Of a stretch of DNA of 64,000 bases, positions 37,846 through 49,299 are shown piece after piece. The position numbers and the translations under genes are program-made. The first letter of the stretch is position 1, and each line of letters opens with the position of its first letter. The stretch is from Castor canadensis. Taxonomy: Eukaryota > Chordata > Mammalia > Rodentia > Castoridae. The notes below the pieces were generated by a model. That model did no database searches and had not been told where the DNA came from. It saw nothing but the letters and a program-made list of their open reading frames with translations. The stretch lies in NCBI RefSeq assembly GCF_047511655.1, contig NC_133391.1:128062906-128126905 (forward strand), given 5' to 3'.

Positions 37846-38039
37846 ATAAAATCCCCACCCACCCCCCTCCCCCCAAATATAAAACTAGCTTTCAATGGAC
37901 TTATTCAATGAGGGTACCTATGGAGAGGGTGAGAGAAGACTGTGGTATTCTCAGACATGGAAAGTCATAGGAGATAATCTGTAGAATCTCCCTTGCACTT
38001 GAATTTTATTCAAAAATAAATTAAAACTTTGTAATATTG

Positions 38040-39300
38040 AAACAGATAAATCATTCATTCAAGTAAATTTATTGAGCATCTTCTACATATCAGATACAGT
38101 TCTAGAAATTGGAATACAGTGGGAGACAAGAGGTCCTTGATTTCATAGAGTTTATATTCTAGGCTAGTGTGATGGTTTTTAACTGGATCAGGGCTGAAAT
38201 AAAACTCACAGGTAATTAACTTACATATATTTAAAAACCACAATATTCAGTTACATAAGGAGAAATAAATGGAAGTCAAGTCATATTTATTTATTTATGT
38301 GGTCCTGGGGCTCAAACCTAGGGCCTCACACATTAGGCAAGTACTCTACCACTGACCTATGTCCCCAGCTGTAAATCATTCAAAATAAAGCAATACTTGT
38401 TTCAAAATGTATACAAATGTCTAAGCGCAATTATGCCAGAAAGATGAATTAGGCAAGTATTGTGTCTACAACCCTAAATTGAATAATGTTTTCATTATCT
38501 GCGTTTTGAAATAAGAGTGAATTAAGTGCACTGTAGCTGTATGGACCACTCCCATAAGTTCAGTAGCTAAGATATGACCAGCACAGAATGTGTCTGAAAC
38601 ATCACGAAATGGCTTGCCATTGCTCACGTGATTTTCTGACATGGTACCTTTTTGTATAGTCCTAAACAAATCAGGGGATGGTCATCCTGGACACTTCAGT
38701 GTGTACCAAAACTGTGCAAAATGTTTTTAAATTTACATGCAAAATGGAGTTAGCTTTTAAGTTCAGCTAATTACAAACAGGGTTTTCACCTATCTGGACA
38801 TCCAATGGGGCACTAAAAAGTCATGTGGAACACGTGTTTGTCGCATAATCTGAGTTAGGTATCCTCTAAAGCCTCTGGCTTCTGCCCACAAAATACCAAT
38901 AGGTGCCTGCTGTATTTTTGAAAAGCAGAAAACATAATCACAAATGTCCAAAAATGCTCCCAGAAGGTGAAACCCATAACAACTATTAAAAGATAGAAGG
39001 TTAAAAAAATAATGCTAGATACAGATGAGAACTATGAAGTAGGGTACGGGTATGAGATCTCTCAGGTTAGTGAAGGCTTATAGGTAGGCCATAAATTAGA
39101 ACTGAAACTTGAATGGGGATGAGAAGGTTGTGCAAGGAGCTGGAATAAGAACATTCCTGGCAGGGAAACAGTGCAATGGCTGTGAGGCAGCAACCAGTTT
39201 AAGGAACAGAGAGAACGTCAACTGTGGTTGGAGCATAGGTCAGAAAGGTAGGCTCTATGGAGACAGTGAGAATTTCTGAGTTATTTTTGTGTGATGCTAA
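38040..39300. mobile_element. Ancient mammalian repeat in two pieces, with later insertions
   Basis: 38040-38200 carries TCATTCATTCAAGTAAATTTATTGAGC and AGATACAGTTCTAGAAATTGG. 39110-39240 carries CATTCCTGGCAGGGAAACAG, GCAATGGCTGTGAGGCAGC and CTGTGGTTGGAGCATAGG. These are the two halves of one common ancient repeat that I remember in this order but cannot name securely (possibly L2). An ID SINE (about 38295-38375, minus) lies between. Confidence 0.5.
38295..38377 (-). mobile_element. ID-type SINE
   Basis: GGGGCTCAAACCTAGGGCCTC, then GTACTCTACCACTGACCTATG and CCCCAGCT. Confidence 0.86.
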
Positions 39301-40435
39301 AAGCCTACTGGATGATCAGCAGTCCCACTTACACATTCACAAAGATTGTCTTTCTGACCTCTGATATGTAGGTCCTTGGGAGATATGACTTTCCAGTTAA
39401 GCAGAAATTATCTCATCTATGGCTTATAATGGACTCTGGAGGAAATACTCAAGAAGCTGGCATGATTTTTTTAAAGAGATAGTTGTTTTTATTACTGCTA
39501 TAAACTGGGCAATAAGCACTTTAATGGATCATCTCAAGTCCTTACACCTCTGCAAGATAATCATTAATATTTCCTTTTTGCCAGGGAGTCGATGGGAATT
39601 AAATAGATTGAAGTCACTCTGCTAGTGAGTAACACTAGTCATTGCTGAAATCCAAATCTACCACACTTCAGTGTCTGTGATTTCCACAGAAGTGGAAAGC
39701 TGCCTAATTTAATGCTGGGCATGTTTTATTGCTAGTTACCAGTGTCACCACCATGGTAGGTGGTGGTTGATTCTATATGGACAAGGCACTAAAATTCCAT
39801 TTCTCCTTCTGTCTCCTGTGCTAAGGATATGAGCATCCTCTGGTAGCCCTGGCCACAAGCGGATCTCTTCCATGGAGTTTGGAGGTGAAAAAAAAAGTGA
39901 TAAGGATTTATTCAACTGGAAGTGAAAATTTTATTTATTGCTTTTTCTTACTATAAAAGTAATACATATGCATCATGCCATGATTTTTTTTTCTTTTTAA
40001 ATGAGGCAATATATGTCTCGAAAGCAGCAAACAGGGGAGACGGTGGGACAAGGTGGAAGTCCATCCTTTATTCAGCTCATACTTAATGATGTCTTACCCT
40101 GGGTACTCACTGGGCTGACCAGACTCTGAACTGGAGTCACAGGGATACAGAGTCTGACCTCATTTGTCCCCTTGTAAACTGGACCAACAATTTCCAGGGA
40201 GCAGAGGGGAAAGGCAATAATTGTTTAGCGAAAAAGGACAACCCTGTAGCAAATGACTGAAATTTTCAGTTTGATGCAAAACAGAGAACTCAAAGTTAAG
40301 GGATGAAAAGGCTATTGTAGTCTATGAAGAAAATACGGCAGAAGCCGAATCTGGGCTCTTTTCCAGCTTATTGCACTTACACGCTACCTACACTCCTTGT
40401 GACCACGAGTCTTTATCTATCTGGTTTTTAAATGT
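39301..40435. other. Upstream flank of DEPDC1B, nothing recognised
   Basis: AT-rich sequence leading into the CpG island. It may hold distal regulatory DNA, but I see no specific element. Confidence 0.35.
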
Positions 40436-40831
40436 CTCTCCACTGGTACAGGCTGTCAGCTCGCTTCATTTCACCACCCACTTCTCCCAATCTTAACCGC
40501 ACCTCCCGGTTCATGCGGCATAGTGTGACCGACGAGGTTTCGTCTACGCAGCCCCAAACTGGGTTTCCGTCAGTGGATCACACATGTTTATTGGTTCTTT
40601 TGCAGAGAAAGCTTGTGAGCCGATTCTGCAGGCGGCGCAGGCCGGGCAGCTCCGCCCATCCCGAAGGAGTCGGTCCCGCGAGCCCAGGTGTGTGAGAGCC
40701 GAGCGGCGAGAGGGAGCCGCGTACTTTCCGCCCCGACCAGCTCAGCTTCGGCATTCCGCCATCCGCTGCGGTTGGGTGGAGACGCCGGCCCCGCCCACCC
40801 ATGCAGTTCCGGTCACGTGCCAGCGCGCCAC

Positions 40832-40869
40832 CCAATCAGCGCTCGGAACCTGCAGGCTCAAGATTCAAA
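40832..40869 (+). promoter_or_regulatory. CCAAT box and CHR pair in DEPDC1B promoter
   Basis: CCAAT begins 32 bp upstream of the CHR-type TTCAAA. In G2/M genes such as CCNB2, NF-Y boxes sit about 32 bp from a CHR bound by MuvB (DREAM in quiescence, B-MYB/FOXM1 complexes in G2). The motif and spacing are seen. The regulation is inferred, and agrees with published cell-cycle expression of DEPDC1B as I remember it. Confidence 0.65.
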
Positions 40870-40934
40870 CTGCGGCGCGGCAGGCGCCGGGGGATCTGCG
40901 CCGGCCCGGCCGCAGCCTCGGTTTTGTGCGTGCC

Positions 40935-40982
40935 ATGGAGCACCGCATCGTGGGGCCTGGGCCGTATCGGGCCACCAAGCTG
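40935..40982 (+). CDS. DEPDC1B: DEPDC1B exon 1 (coding part)
   Basis: The ATG at 40935 (context GTGCCATGG, a good Kozak match) opens 16 codons, MEHRIVGPGPYRATKL. These nearly match the human DEPDC1B N-terminus as I remember it. The exon ends in a complete Leu codon at 40982, followed by a consensus donor GTAAGT at 40983. DEPDC1B is a DEP-domain protein with a RhoGAP-like domain that helps dismantle adhesion before mitosis. This leader precedes the DEP domain in exon 2. Confidence 0.95.
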
Positions 40983-42566
40983 GTAAGTCAGTGTGCGGGG
41001 CCCTGGGCGAAGCCTCTGGTGCCGGTCAGCCCACGGACAGCCCTCGTTTCTGCGGGACCGGAGGGGCCGCGGTGTGGAGGTGGGAGGTGGGCGCGTACCC
41101 ACTGGGGTTGCGGGCTCCAGGTTAGCAGGGCTAACGGGGCCCTGAGCATCGCCATTCGGGGGTGGGTGCAGGTTCGTCCCCAAGACCATGGTGGGGTTCT
41201 TGGCCTGAAACGGCGCTCCGAAGCCCCGGCCGATCCCCTGCTTCTTTGTCCTCTGGAACCTGACGCCGGCGTCAGGCCAAAGATGCTGCCGGCAACCTAG
41301 GGCCACCCCACCCACGTACCGCTACCGTTTGCAGATCCCCTCAGGGCGAGTCTCCTTCCTCAGTGCCACTGCTTGACACTTGACGAAGTGTCTTTCTAAC
41401 GGTGCCCAGGACGAAGGTGGACCGACCCCTGGAGTTTCTGTTTCTGTCAGAACCGACTCAACTGAGGGGTCAGCCGGGATGGGTGGTTGAAAGGGGCTTT
41501 GCAGAACCCGATGGCCCGGGGTGATGCCTTTTCTCAAGAGAAGGTAGGTTTTGGTATTCAGGGGTGCACTTGAGCTGCTTTAGGACCCGGAGCAAGTAAC
41601 TTTACTGATTTCTATTACCATCTTGGTAAAGCTGGTAAGTTTTTGGAGGACTTTCTATGGATGGTAATTTGTGATGAGGGTACTTGACATCTCCGTCCAT
41701 CAGCCATTTTTGGCCACATCTAACTTGGAATTGAGTCTTACTGCTTTATATACTACAAGGAATTTCCAGGAAAAGGTGAAAAGTAAGACTCAAACTCTAG
41801 CTCAGTTAGACTCATCTGTGGAAGAGGTGCGAACACTAGGAAATAGTACTATAAATAGGGTTTCCTTTTCTTTCAAGAGACAGTCACACTGTTGTTGTCC
41901 ATTGGGTCAAGCCAGAGTTAAGAAGGCTACTTTCTGGAAAGAGAAGTGGTTGGGGCTGATCTTTACTTTTTTTTATTAGTCTCAGACCAGCTTGAGAATT
42001 AGATAAAAATTACTGAGCCTCTTCACAGAAAACCGCACTTGCCACATACTGATGAAATTTTGGAAATTATGACATTGTTCACTTGACTTAAACCAACAAC
42101 CAAATATTTGCTTATGAGTCTCTGGGTCAGCAATCTGGACTGGACTTATGTTAGTGGTTCCTCTGAGCGTGTTCACTCATGTGTCACAATCCAGGTGACT
42201 TGACTAGGACTGGACCATGTAGCCTGGCCCCTTGACTTGTTCCTGGCTGTTAGCTGGGCCACGTATCTCTAACAGGTTAGCTCAGGCAGCTTTACACAGT
42301 AGTCTATGGTTCCAGCATAGCTAAATGGTGGTTTCTCCTTGTGACTTTTTGTTCAGACTTAATCGGCTAATGCAGGTAAATCAGCTAAGTGTAGATTTTA
42401 GAAACTCAACTCCGCTTCTTAATGGACAGGGTGGCAAAACTATGTTACTGAGGTGCATGTGAAGTGGATAGGAAGAATTACTGTATTGATCTTTGCAAAC
42501 AATCTACTACAGATACCCAGAATGATTCATGTATTTAAAAAAATAACTCAAGAAATATAAATTTAG

Positions 42567-42871
42567 TGGCTGGGTGGTAATCCCAGCTCCTCTGGAGGTG
42601 GAGATAGGAGGATCCTGGTTCAAGGCCAGCTGGGGCAAAAAGCTGGTGAGACTCTATCTTAAAAACAACCTAGGTGTAGTGGCACATGCCATAATTCCTG
42701 CTACTTGGGAAGCAGAGGTAGAAGGATTGAGGTCTAAGGCTGGTCTGGTAAAAAACATGAGACCTTTTTTGAAAAACAAGCTAAAAAACATAAAAGGACT
42801 GGGGTGTGGCTCAAGTGGTAGAGTGCTTGCCTAGTAAGAGTGAGGGCCTGAGTTCAGTCTCCAGTACTGTC
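42567..42871 (+). mobile_element. Trimeric SINE B1-B1-ID, copy 1
   Basis: First B1 unit 42567-42665 (GGTGGTAATCCCAGCTCC to GAGACTCTATCTTAAAA). Second B1 unit about 42670-42770 (TAGGTGTAGTGGCACATGCC to GAGACCTTTTTTGAAAA). Then an A-rich linker (CAAGCTAAAAAACATAAAA) and an ID unit from about 42796 (GACTGGGGTGTGGCTCAAGTGG to CAGTCTCCAGTACTG). Confidence 0.87.
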
Positions 42872-43070
42872 CTCCTTATCCCCCAGTAATAAATTACGAT
42901 TTTCCTTTGGGCTAGCCTCTGAGAGATATGGAAGGTGGTAGCAGGAAAACATAGGGTTTTAAAAAATGGTGTTTTCAAAACTGCTTCTTCTCCACAAGTG
43001 GCTGTACTACCTAAATTATCAGGACCCTTGACAGGTTTGACTTTAGGGATGAAAATTGTGTCTTATCAGT

Positions 43071-43643
43071 GTCTTTCAAAAATGTTGACAGTAGTCCCTC
43101 ATTATCTGTGGGGAATGTGTTATGAAACCCCCCCCTGCCCACAGTGGATGACTGAAGCTACAGATAGTATCAGGAGGTATATATAAACCTATATTAAAAA
43201 ATATAGAAAAATATGTTTTTTGTACATACATGCCTTGATAAAGTTTAACTTATAAATTAGGTACAGTAGGAGATTAAGAGCAATAATAGCAAAATATAAC
43301 AATTATAACAATATACTCTCATAAGATTATCAGCCATTACTACTATTGTACTTTGGAGCCATTATTAAGTAAAATAAAGATCACTTGAGCATGACTAGTG
43401 TGATACCTCACCAGTTGATCTGGTAACCTTGATGGCTACTAAATGACTAATGGGTGAGTAGCATATACAGTGTAGATACACTGGACAGGAATGGGTCACA
43501 TCCCTGGTGAGATGGTGAGAGATTTTACTCAGAACTGCATGCAATCCAAAACTTAGGAATTGTTAATTTCAGGAGTTTTCTGTTATTCAGGCCAACATGG
43601 TTTACTATGGGTAACAGTATTTTGATAAAGGGAGACCACGGTA
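43071..43643. mobile_element. Tigger-type DNA transposon (non-autonomous)
   Basis: It starts CAGTAGTCCCTCATTATCTGTGG and ends in GATAAAGGGAGACCACGGTA, imperfect inverted ends. The inner phrases GATAAAGTTTAACTTATAAA and AACAATTATAACAATATACT fit a common Tigger MITE. Confidence 0.75.
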
Positions 43644-44054
43644 TTCTTCTTTAGGAAGAGAAAATTGTGATCCTCCCCACAATTTATTCACAACAGTTGT
43701 GAGGAGAAACTGTGAGGCTCTGAATCTTGGCATGACTAGTCCTCATTCTGTCTTAGAATAAAAAATAAATGATGTCATAACTGGAACTGTTTTACAATAT
43801 ATTTGCAGGATTATATGAGATTGTTCTTTTCATGGATGTAGAGGGTCTATGTAGAGATGCTGCTAGATTCTAGGTCATGTTAAAATATTATCAGAGGGAT
43901 TTAAAATCATGACGGTCGTGACTAGTCCTCCCTCTTTTTACTTGTCTGCCCTAGTCAGCCTTCCCTTGTCACCAGCATGCACTCCCCTCCTCCCAACATC
44001 ACTTTCTCTTCAGGAAAAGCTTGGGAGCATCTATTGACATGTAAAGAGTATCTT

Positions 44055-44350
44055 ATTTTTTTTGCAGTGTGGGGTTTTAATTCATGGTCCGTGGTCTACC
44101 ACTTGAGCTACTCCTCTAGTCCTTTTTTGCTTTACTTTATTTTTCATATAGGTGCTACTGGTACTGGTTTGCTATGATCCTCCTACCTCTACTTCCTACC
44201 TAGCTGGGATTATAGGCATGTACCACCACACCAAGCTTGTTTTTTTGAGATAAGGTCTTGCTAACTTTTCTGGGCTGTCCTTACACTTTGATCTTCCCAT
44301 CTTCCATTTCTATGAGTTGTGATTACAGGTGTGCACCACTATGCCTGCCC
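44055..44350 (-). mobile_element. Trimeric SINE B1-B1-ID, copy 4 (inverted)
   Basis: Reverse order: T-run, ID unit (TTTTAATTCATGGTCCGTGG to CTACTCCTCTAGTCC, about 44070-44123), linker TTTTTTGCTTTACTTTATTTT, B1 unit (about 44145-44238, ending CACCACACCAAGCTTG), and another B1 unit (44239-44350, TTTTTTTGAGATAAGGTCTT to CACTATGCCTGCCC). The linker is the reverse complement of that in copies 2 and 3. Confidence 0.85.
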
Positions 44351-44579
44351 AAGAGGAGACCTTTATTTCCTCCTTTAATGGCTCACTATATTTTCTCGGC
44401 GTGTACAACTCCATTTTCTATAGCACTAAAGTCCTGTTTGAAATGAATTTTGTATGGCAAAAATCAAGTGACAGGCTCAATTCATGATGGATATGGAAGC
44501 TAATTAGCCACTTACTTATCATCACGGACATAGGCTTTCATTTCGTTGTTGTAACCCATGTATAAATAGTTCACAAATT

Positions 44580-44765
44580 TTTTTTTTAAGACATTTCCCA
44601 GGTTGGAGTCGTGATCCTCCTACCTCTATCTCCAAAGTAGCTGAGACTCCAGGTACATGCTATCATGCCAGACTAATAGTTCACTTTTTTTTCTTTTTGA
44701 GACAGAGTCTTATAATATATCCCAAGCTGGTCTTGAGTTTTCTATGTAGCCAAGGCTGTCCTCAA
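44580..44765 (-). mobile_element. Two adjacent B1 SINE pieces
   Basis: One at about 44580-44682 (T-run, GAGTCGTGATCCTCCTACC, CATGCTATCATGCCAGAC). A truncated one follows at about 44683-44765 (TTTGAGACAGAGTCTTATAA, CCAAGGCTGTCCTC). Confidence 0.75.
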
Positions 44766-44837
44766 ATAGTTCACTATTTTAAAGTAAGACGAAAGAAAAT
44801 TCTTTTTCTGAAAACTGTTTAAATCTGTTGGTGTTGG

Positions 44838-44965
44838 CTCTTGCGCTGTGGTGTGCATCTGGAGTTGTAAGGACTCAGGAGGCTGAGTCAGGAGGATTGC
44901 ACGAGCCCAGGAATTGGAGGCCAACTGGGCAACATAGTGAGATACCCTCTTAACAAAACAAAACA
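44838..44965 (+). mobile_element. B1 SINE
   Basis: GCTGTGGTGTGCATCTGGAG, GGACTCAGGAGGCTGAGTC, GAGCCCAGGAATTGGAGGCC and an AACAAAACAAAAC tail. Confidence 0.83.
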
Positions 44966-45597
44966 ACTTACTGATCTTTTCTTTGAACTTATTCTGAATT
45001 GCTTATATGGCCTAAGGCAACTGGTAAAACTTAAAAAGACTTACTGTAGCTCTCAGACTTACTGAATCTGAGAGCCAGGCTGGCAAGGTGACATAGCTTG
45101 TGGCGAGTGTGGCAAGTATGGTATATGGCGAGTATGACTACATCTAGAGTTTGGTTGTTTAAAACTCCCAGGCCAGTCCTCTTTACAGCACCACTATTGC
45201 AATGTTTTTGATACTAGGAAGGAAGTATAATAAGGATACTGGAGCAAAAAAAAGGAAGCACATTTCAACACCAGATGTAGTATCGTATAGTTTGTCTAAT
45301 CATGTTAGGAAAATGTTGTGCTGGATGAATTCTTTATTCCTCAGACTATGGGTCTGAAATTAGTTAAGTAGACAGTGGTTTTTAATTACAAAATAAATCC
45401 TTGACCCTTACATTTATTGCTTTAAATGTAATGTATCATGGAATAAATAATATTCTCAAGCTGTCTTGTTCTTTGCCAACATAGGGTTATTTTCTTTCTA
45501 AATGTAACTAAGAATGGTTTTATTGTTCAGTGATTATTTAGATTATTATTATTTAGATTGTGATGTCTTAATTCTTTTTCTTTCTCTATCCATTTGT

Positions 45598-45684
45598 CCT
45601 TTCTTCCTCCCTCCCTCCCTCCCTCCTTCCCTCCTTCTCTCCCTCCCTCCCTCCCTCCTTCCTTCCTTCTTTCCTTTTTTTTCC
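45598..45684. repeat. (CCCT/CCTT)n pyrimidine microsatellite
   Basis: TTCCTCCCTCCC units for about 85 bp, mildly interrupted. It abuts the A-tail side of a reversed composite SINE. Confidence 0.95.
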
Positions 45685-45892
45685 TGCAGCATTAGGGATT
45701 GAACCTAGGACCTTGCACACATGACCACTCTACCACATGAACCATGTTCCCAGTCCTTTTGTATGTATTTTGCTTTCAGATAGGGTCTCACTAACTTTGT
45801 ACAGGCTGGCCTTAAACTTGGGATCCTCTTGCCTCACCTCCCAAGTAGGTGAGATTATAGGCTTGTACCACAATGCCTACTAATTCTTTTTG
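45675..45892 (-). mobile_element. B1-ID composite SINE
   Basis: ID (AGGGATTGAACCTAGGACCTTG to GTTCCCAGTCC), a T/G-rich linker, then B1 (GATAGGGTCTCACTAACTTT to TTGTACCACAATGCC), all in reverse complement. Confidence 0.85.
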
Positions 45893-46164
45893 TTTTTGAG
45901 CATAGCCAAATAACCACTTGATTATATTTCGAAATAAGTAGGAGTAGAGGTCAAGGTCCTCTCTAGACTTTGAACATCTGAAGTGTTTAGTGGATTAACT
46001 GAGTGTAATCCGTAATGGTAAATGCCATTCAAAATCAAAATAAGTGAATTCAAAATTATAAAGAAAAGAAATGTAAGTCTTTAATAAGTATGTCTTGTTA
46101 GAAATTTTCTAATATGAAATGAAAGCTGGCTATCAATGGAATAGTTAGGGTCAATCAGATCCTT

Positions 46165-46260
46165 CTCCTGGAGACTGGGACAGAAAGGAAGATCATGAGT
46201 TCCAGGGCAGCTTGGGCTACATAACTAGATCCTATATCCAAAAAAAAAAAAAAAAAAAGA
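46165..46260 (+). mobile_element. B1 SINE (partial) with long A-tail
   Basis: CCTGGAGACTGGGACAGAAAGG, TGAGTTCCAGGGCAGCTTGG and an A19 tail. Confidence 0.78.
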
Positions 46261-46274
46261 AAAATCCAATCAAA

Positions 46275-46358
46275 ATGCTATTGGGTTATTTATTTGGTGT
46301 TGGGGATTGAACCCAGGTCCTTATAGCATGTTCTGTCACTGACCTACATCCCCAGACT
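46275..46358 (-). mobile_element. ID-type SINE
   Basis: GGGGATTGAACCCAGGTCC, then CTGTCACTGACCTACATCCCC. Confidence 0.85.
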
Positions 46359-46730
46359 GGCCCAGACTGGCCTTTTTATTTTTTTTCCAATGTGGGAATA
46401 CAGTGAGTTAAAAATTCATAGAGCAGAGTAAAAGTGCAAGAACTGAGCAAAAAATAAAGCAAACCACAGGGGGTCTTGTTCTACCAAGATCTAAACATAG
46501 TATTAATGGTAATCACAGTAGCATAGTATTACACGGAAATAGACAGTAGCTCAATGGGATAGAAAAACCATTATTAGAAACAGAATGAAGAAAGATTATA
46601 TGTAAGGTAATTTAATAGTATTTCAATTCAGTTAGAAAAGAATGACATTAGTTCTCCATTTAGAAGAAGACAAAGTTAAAGATTCCCTCTTTCATACCAG
46701 GAAAACAATTCTAGTTAAAGATTCAAATGT

Positions 46731-47047
46731 TAGGCAGGGTATTAGACTCATGTCTACAATTCCAGCTATTTGGGAGGTGTAGATTGGAAGAATTGTGGTT
46801 CTAGGCCAGCTGGGGCAAAATGTTAGTGAGACACCATCTCAACAAAGGATCTAGGCATGGTGTTACACATCTGTAATCCCATCTATGTAGAAGAAGTCTG
46901 AGGCCAGCCCCAGGAAAAAATGGGAGATCCTATCTGAAAAAAATAACTAAAGCAAAAAAGGGCTTAGGCGCATGGCTTAAGTGGTAGAGCATCTGCTTAG
47001 CAAGTGTGAGGCTGTGAGTTCAAACTCCAGTACTACCAACAAAACAA
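46731..47047 (+). mobile_element. Trimeric SINE B1-B1-ID, copy 2
   Basis: B1 unit 1 (GGCAGGGTATTAGACTCATG to GAGACACCATCTCAA). B1 unit 2 (TAGGCATGGTGTTACACATC to GAGATCCTATCTGAAAA). Linker AATAACTAAAGCAAAAAAGG, then an ID unit (GGCTTAGGCGCATGGCTTAAG to CAAACTCCAGTACTACC). Confidence 0.88.
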
Positions 47048-47449
47048 AATAGTCAAGTATTTGCAAAAGAAGCCTTCTAAAATGCTAAAGAAAATTTTGA
47101 TAGATACTTTAATTACATTATGATAAACTTTCTTAATTAAAAGTATAAACCCTTAAGCCCTAGAAAAGAAGATATAGTGGTTTCCTTAAAACAACATCAC
47201 CACCAACAAAATCATTGTGTAACTAGAGGTCACATAAACAAGTTGATAGACTAGGAGAAAATATTTCTAACATATGACAGTGGATTTATACTCCATACTT
47301 ATTCATTCACTATGTATTATAGACATATATGTAACACACTGTTTTTGGTTGTGAGACTATGAAACTGAGCAAATATGATTAGCTTTCCTGAGTTTGCAGT
47401 TAACAGTCTATGTTAGATTTGAACATTTGTTAAAATTGACTAGTGAAAG

Positions 47450-47454
47450 AGAGT

Positions 47455-47498
<44 letters not shown>

Positions 47499-47508
47499 AA
47501 GAGAGAAA
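47450..47508. repeat. (GA)n microsatellite
   Basis: About 58 bp of GA dinucleotides with a few A-rich interruptions, within the old L1. Confidence 0.95.
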
Positions 47509-47849
47509 CAACCCAATAGAAAAATGACAAGCCTTAGAAGAAATGAAAATGACAAAAGATGAAGACAGAAAAATGCAAAGAGAACATGGGTCTGTCATTT
47601 ATTTCTTGTACATAGATTGGCTGAAATGCAAATAATGATAACATCTAATGCTGGCCAGAGTTCAAGGTATTAGGCTCATATGTTGTTGGTAGAAGTGTCA
47701 ATTGCTAAAGCTGATTTAAACATATAATATCAAGAATAAGTAAATAAAGAGAAGCAATGGTATTTTAGTTGCACAACCAAACATTTTGTAATATTTATGA
47801 ATCAACAAAAATCTTTGTTGTGGAACAACAAACTGGAAACTCCCCCTCC

Positions 47850-48062
47850 TATTTTTTCCCCACGATACTGGGGTTTGAACTCAGTGCTAGGCACTACCAC
47901 TTGAGCCACAGACTTGGCCCTTTTCTCTCTCTCTCTCTTTTCTTTTTTTAGATTTGAGTTAGGGTCTTGCTATATAGTCCAGGCTAGACTCAACCTCATG
48001 GTCCTCCTGTCTTGGCCTCCTGAGTGCTGTGATTACAGAAATGCACCACCATGCCTGTCTGG
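47850..48062 (-). mobile_element. B1-ID composite SINE
   Basis: ID (ACTGGGGTTTGAACTCAGTGC to TTGAGCCACAGACTTGGCCC), CT-rich linker, then B1 (GAGTTAGGGTCTTGCTATAT to CACCACCATGCCTGTCT). Confidence 0.86.
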
Positions 48063-48696
48063 AAACCGTTTGAATACTCACTGGTTAGAAAACGAAGTTA
48101 TGGGGACATTTGTAAGAATGAATTAGATTTGCAGGTTCTGACACAGAATGATATAGATTAAGTACAAAAGCAAGTTGTAGGACAATGTATACAATATAAT
48201 TGCTGTCATTTCATAAAAAGGAAGCAAACATCAGCAATAAGGACACATACATACAGGGAAAGTTCTATTTATATGTCTGTATGTTCAACAGCCATGCCGA
48301 ATTGTAGAGAGACATGCAGCTTTTTTATATTTCTTTGGTAACAATGGGTATTATTACATCTGTAATTGAATTAACAAGTAGAAGAACTGTCAACCAGCCT
48401 GGGTCAATCACTAAGTATTTGGTCATATTTGGAAATATTGGGTCCCAGAGGGTCACGTCTTCATTGTGTTTATGTGATACACAAAGTGTTATGCGTTGAG
48501 TTTAGTTGATAGTGATTATGGTCATTAAGCCAACATAAAATAAATGAAAAGAAAATCTTTTCGTATTCCTCACTTCTGCCCCATCATATTTGATAGGGAC
48601 TTTTGGGTGAAAAAGTTATGAGAAATGAAAGCTAGGTGTGAGCAGTGCAAAAAAAAAAAATCGATGATTTAAAAAAAGTGAAAATTATTTCACACT

Positions 48697-49083
48697 GTTA
48701 CTATGGTTTGAATGTTACTCCCAAGTTCATATTGTGGAAATTTAATCTCCCTTTTCATGTTAATAGTATTTAGAGGTGGGGCCTTTGGGAGATACTTAGA
48801 AGTAGGCAAGTCATGAAGGCAGGGTAGGGGGCAGGGTAGGGGGCAGGGTGTGGATAATGGCATTAGTGGCTCTGTAAGAAGTGAGACCTAAGCTAGCATA
48901 CTTGCTCTGTGTTGGCATGTGATGCTGTCCACCATATAGTGAGAAGACCCTCACCAGTTGTTGGCACCATGGTTTTAGATTTCCCAGCTTCCAGAACCAT
49001 GAGCTGAATAAACCTCTATTCTTTTTTAAGTTTCCCAGTCTTAGATATTTTGTTATAGCAACAGAAAATGAACTAAGACATTA
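48697..49083 (+). mobile_element. MaLR (ERVL-type) solo LTR, near complete
   Basis: Opens TTACTATGGTTTGAATGTTAC and proceeds through GGTGGGGCCTTTGGGAGATA, GACCTAAGCTAGC and CCAGAACCATGAGCTGAATAAACCTC (with an AATAAA poly(A) signal at about 49007). It closes with GTTATAGCAACAGAAAATGAAC. A 12-bp unit GGGGGCAGGGTA is repeated near 48820-48850. Confidence 0.85.
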
Positions 49084-49299
49084 TGTTAATGTTCATCTGT
49101 GCTTGGTATACCAAAATGACCACTCGGAGAGAAGTCTGTAGAATAGGATTCCACATCCTATTGTGTATTGCCAAATTGTATATTCTGCAAGGGACTTGAT
49201 TTTGCCCCAAAGATTCTTTCTAGCTGTAGTGTAAATTGAATTTTATAATTTGTTTTAAGAGATTATTCTGAGAGTTTTATATATTATCCTTATATTTGA

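Larger units (their letters stand above)
40440..41540 (+). promoter_or_regulatory. DEPDC1B: CpG island and TATA-less promoter of DEPDC1B
   Basis: A sharp rise in G+C and CpG density, unique in the window, centred on exon 1. No TATA box is present. Elements in the core are a GC box CCCCGCCC at 40789-40796, an E-box CACGTG at 40814-40819, CCAAT at 40832-40836 (NF-Y type) and TTCAAA at 40864-40869, which reads TTTGAA on the other strand (CHR consensus). The start of transcription is inferred at about 40880-40910. Long open frames here on both strands are by-products of GC-rich DNA. Confidence 0.88.
46400..48440 (+). mobile_element. Ancient L1 fragment in several pieces
   Basis: Sense L1 phrases (GGGGTCTTGTTCTACCAAGA, AGTAGCATAGTATTACACGG, CAACCCAATAGAAAAATGAC, CTGGCCAGAGTTCAAGG) run into a 3' UTR near 48130-48250. 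Interrupted by the trimeric SINE at 46731, a GA tract at 47461 and a composite SINE at 47850. Confidence 0.65.

Noticed and set aside
40584..41315. Long open frames on both strands around the DEPDC1B promoter (up to 238 codons)
   Set aside because: They lie in the CpG island, where stop codons are rare, overlap each other on both strands, and lack domain features. Exon 1 with its donor site explains the coding content.
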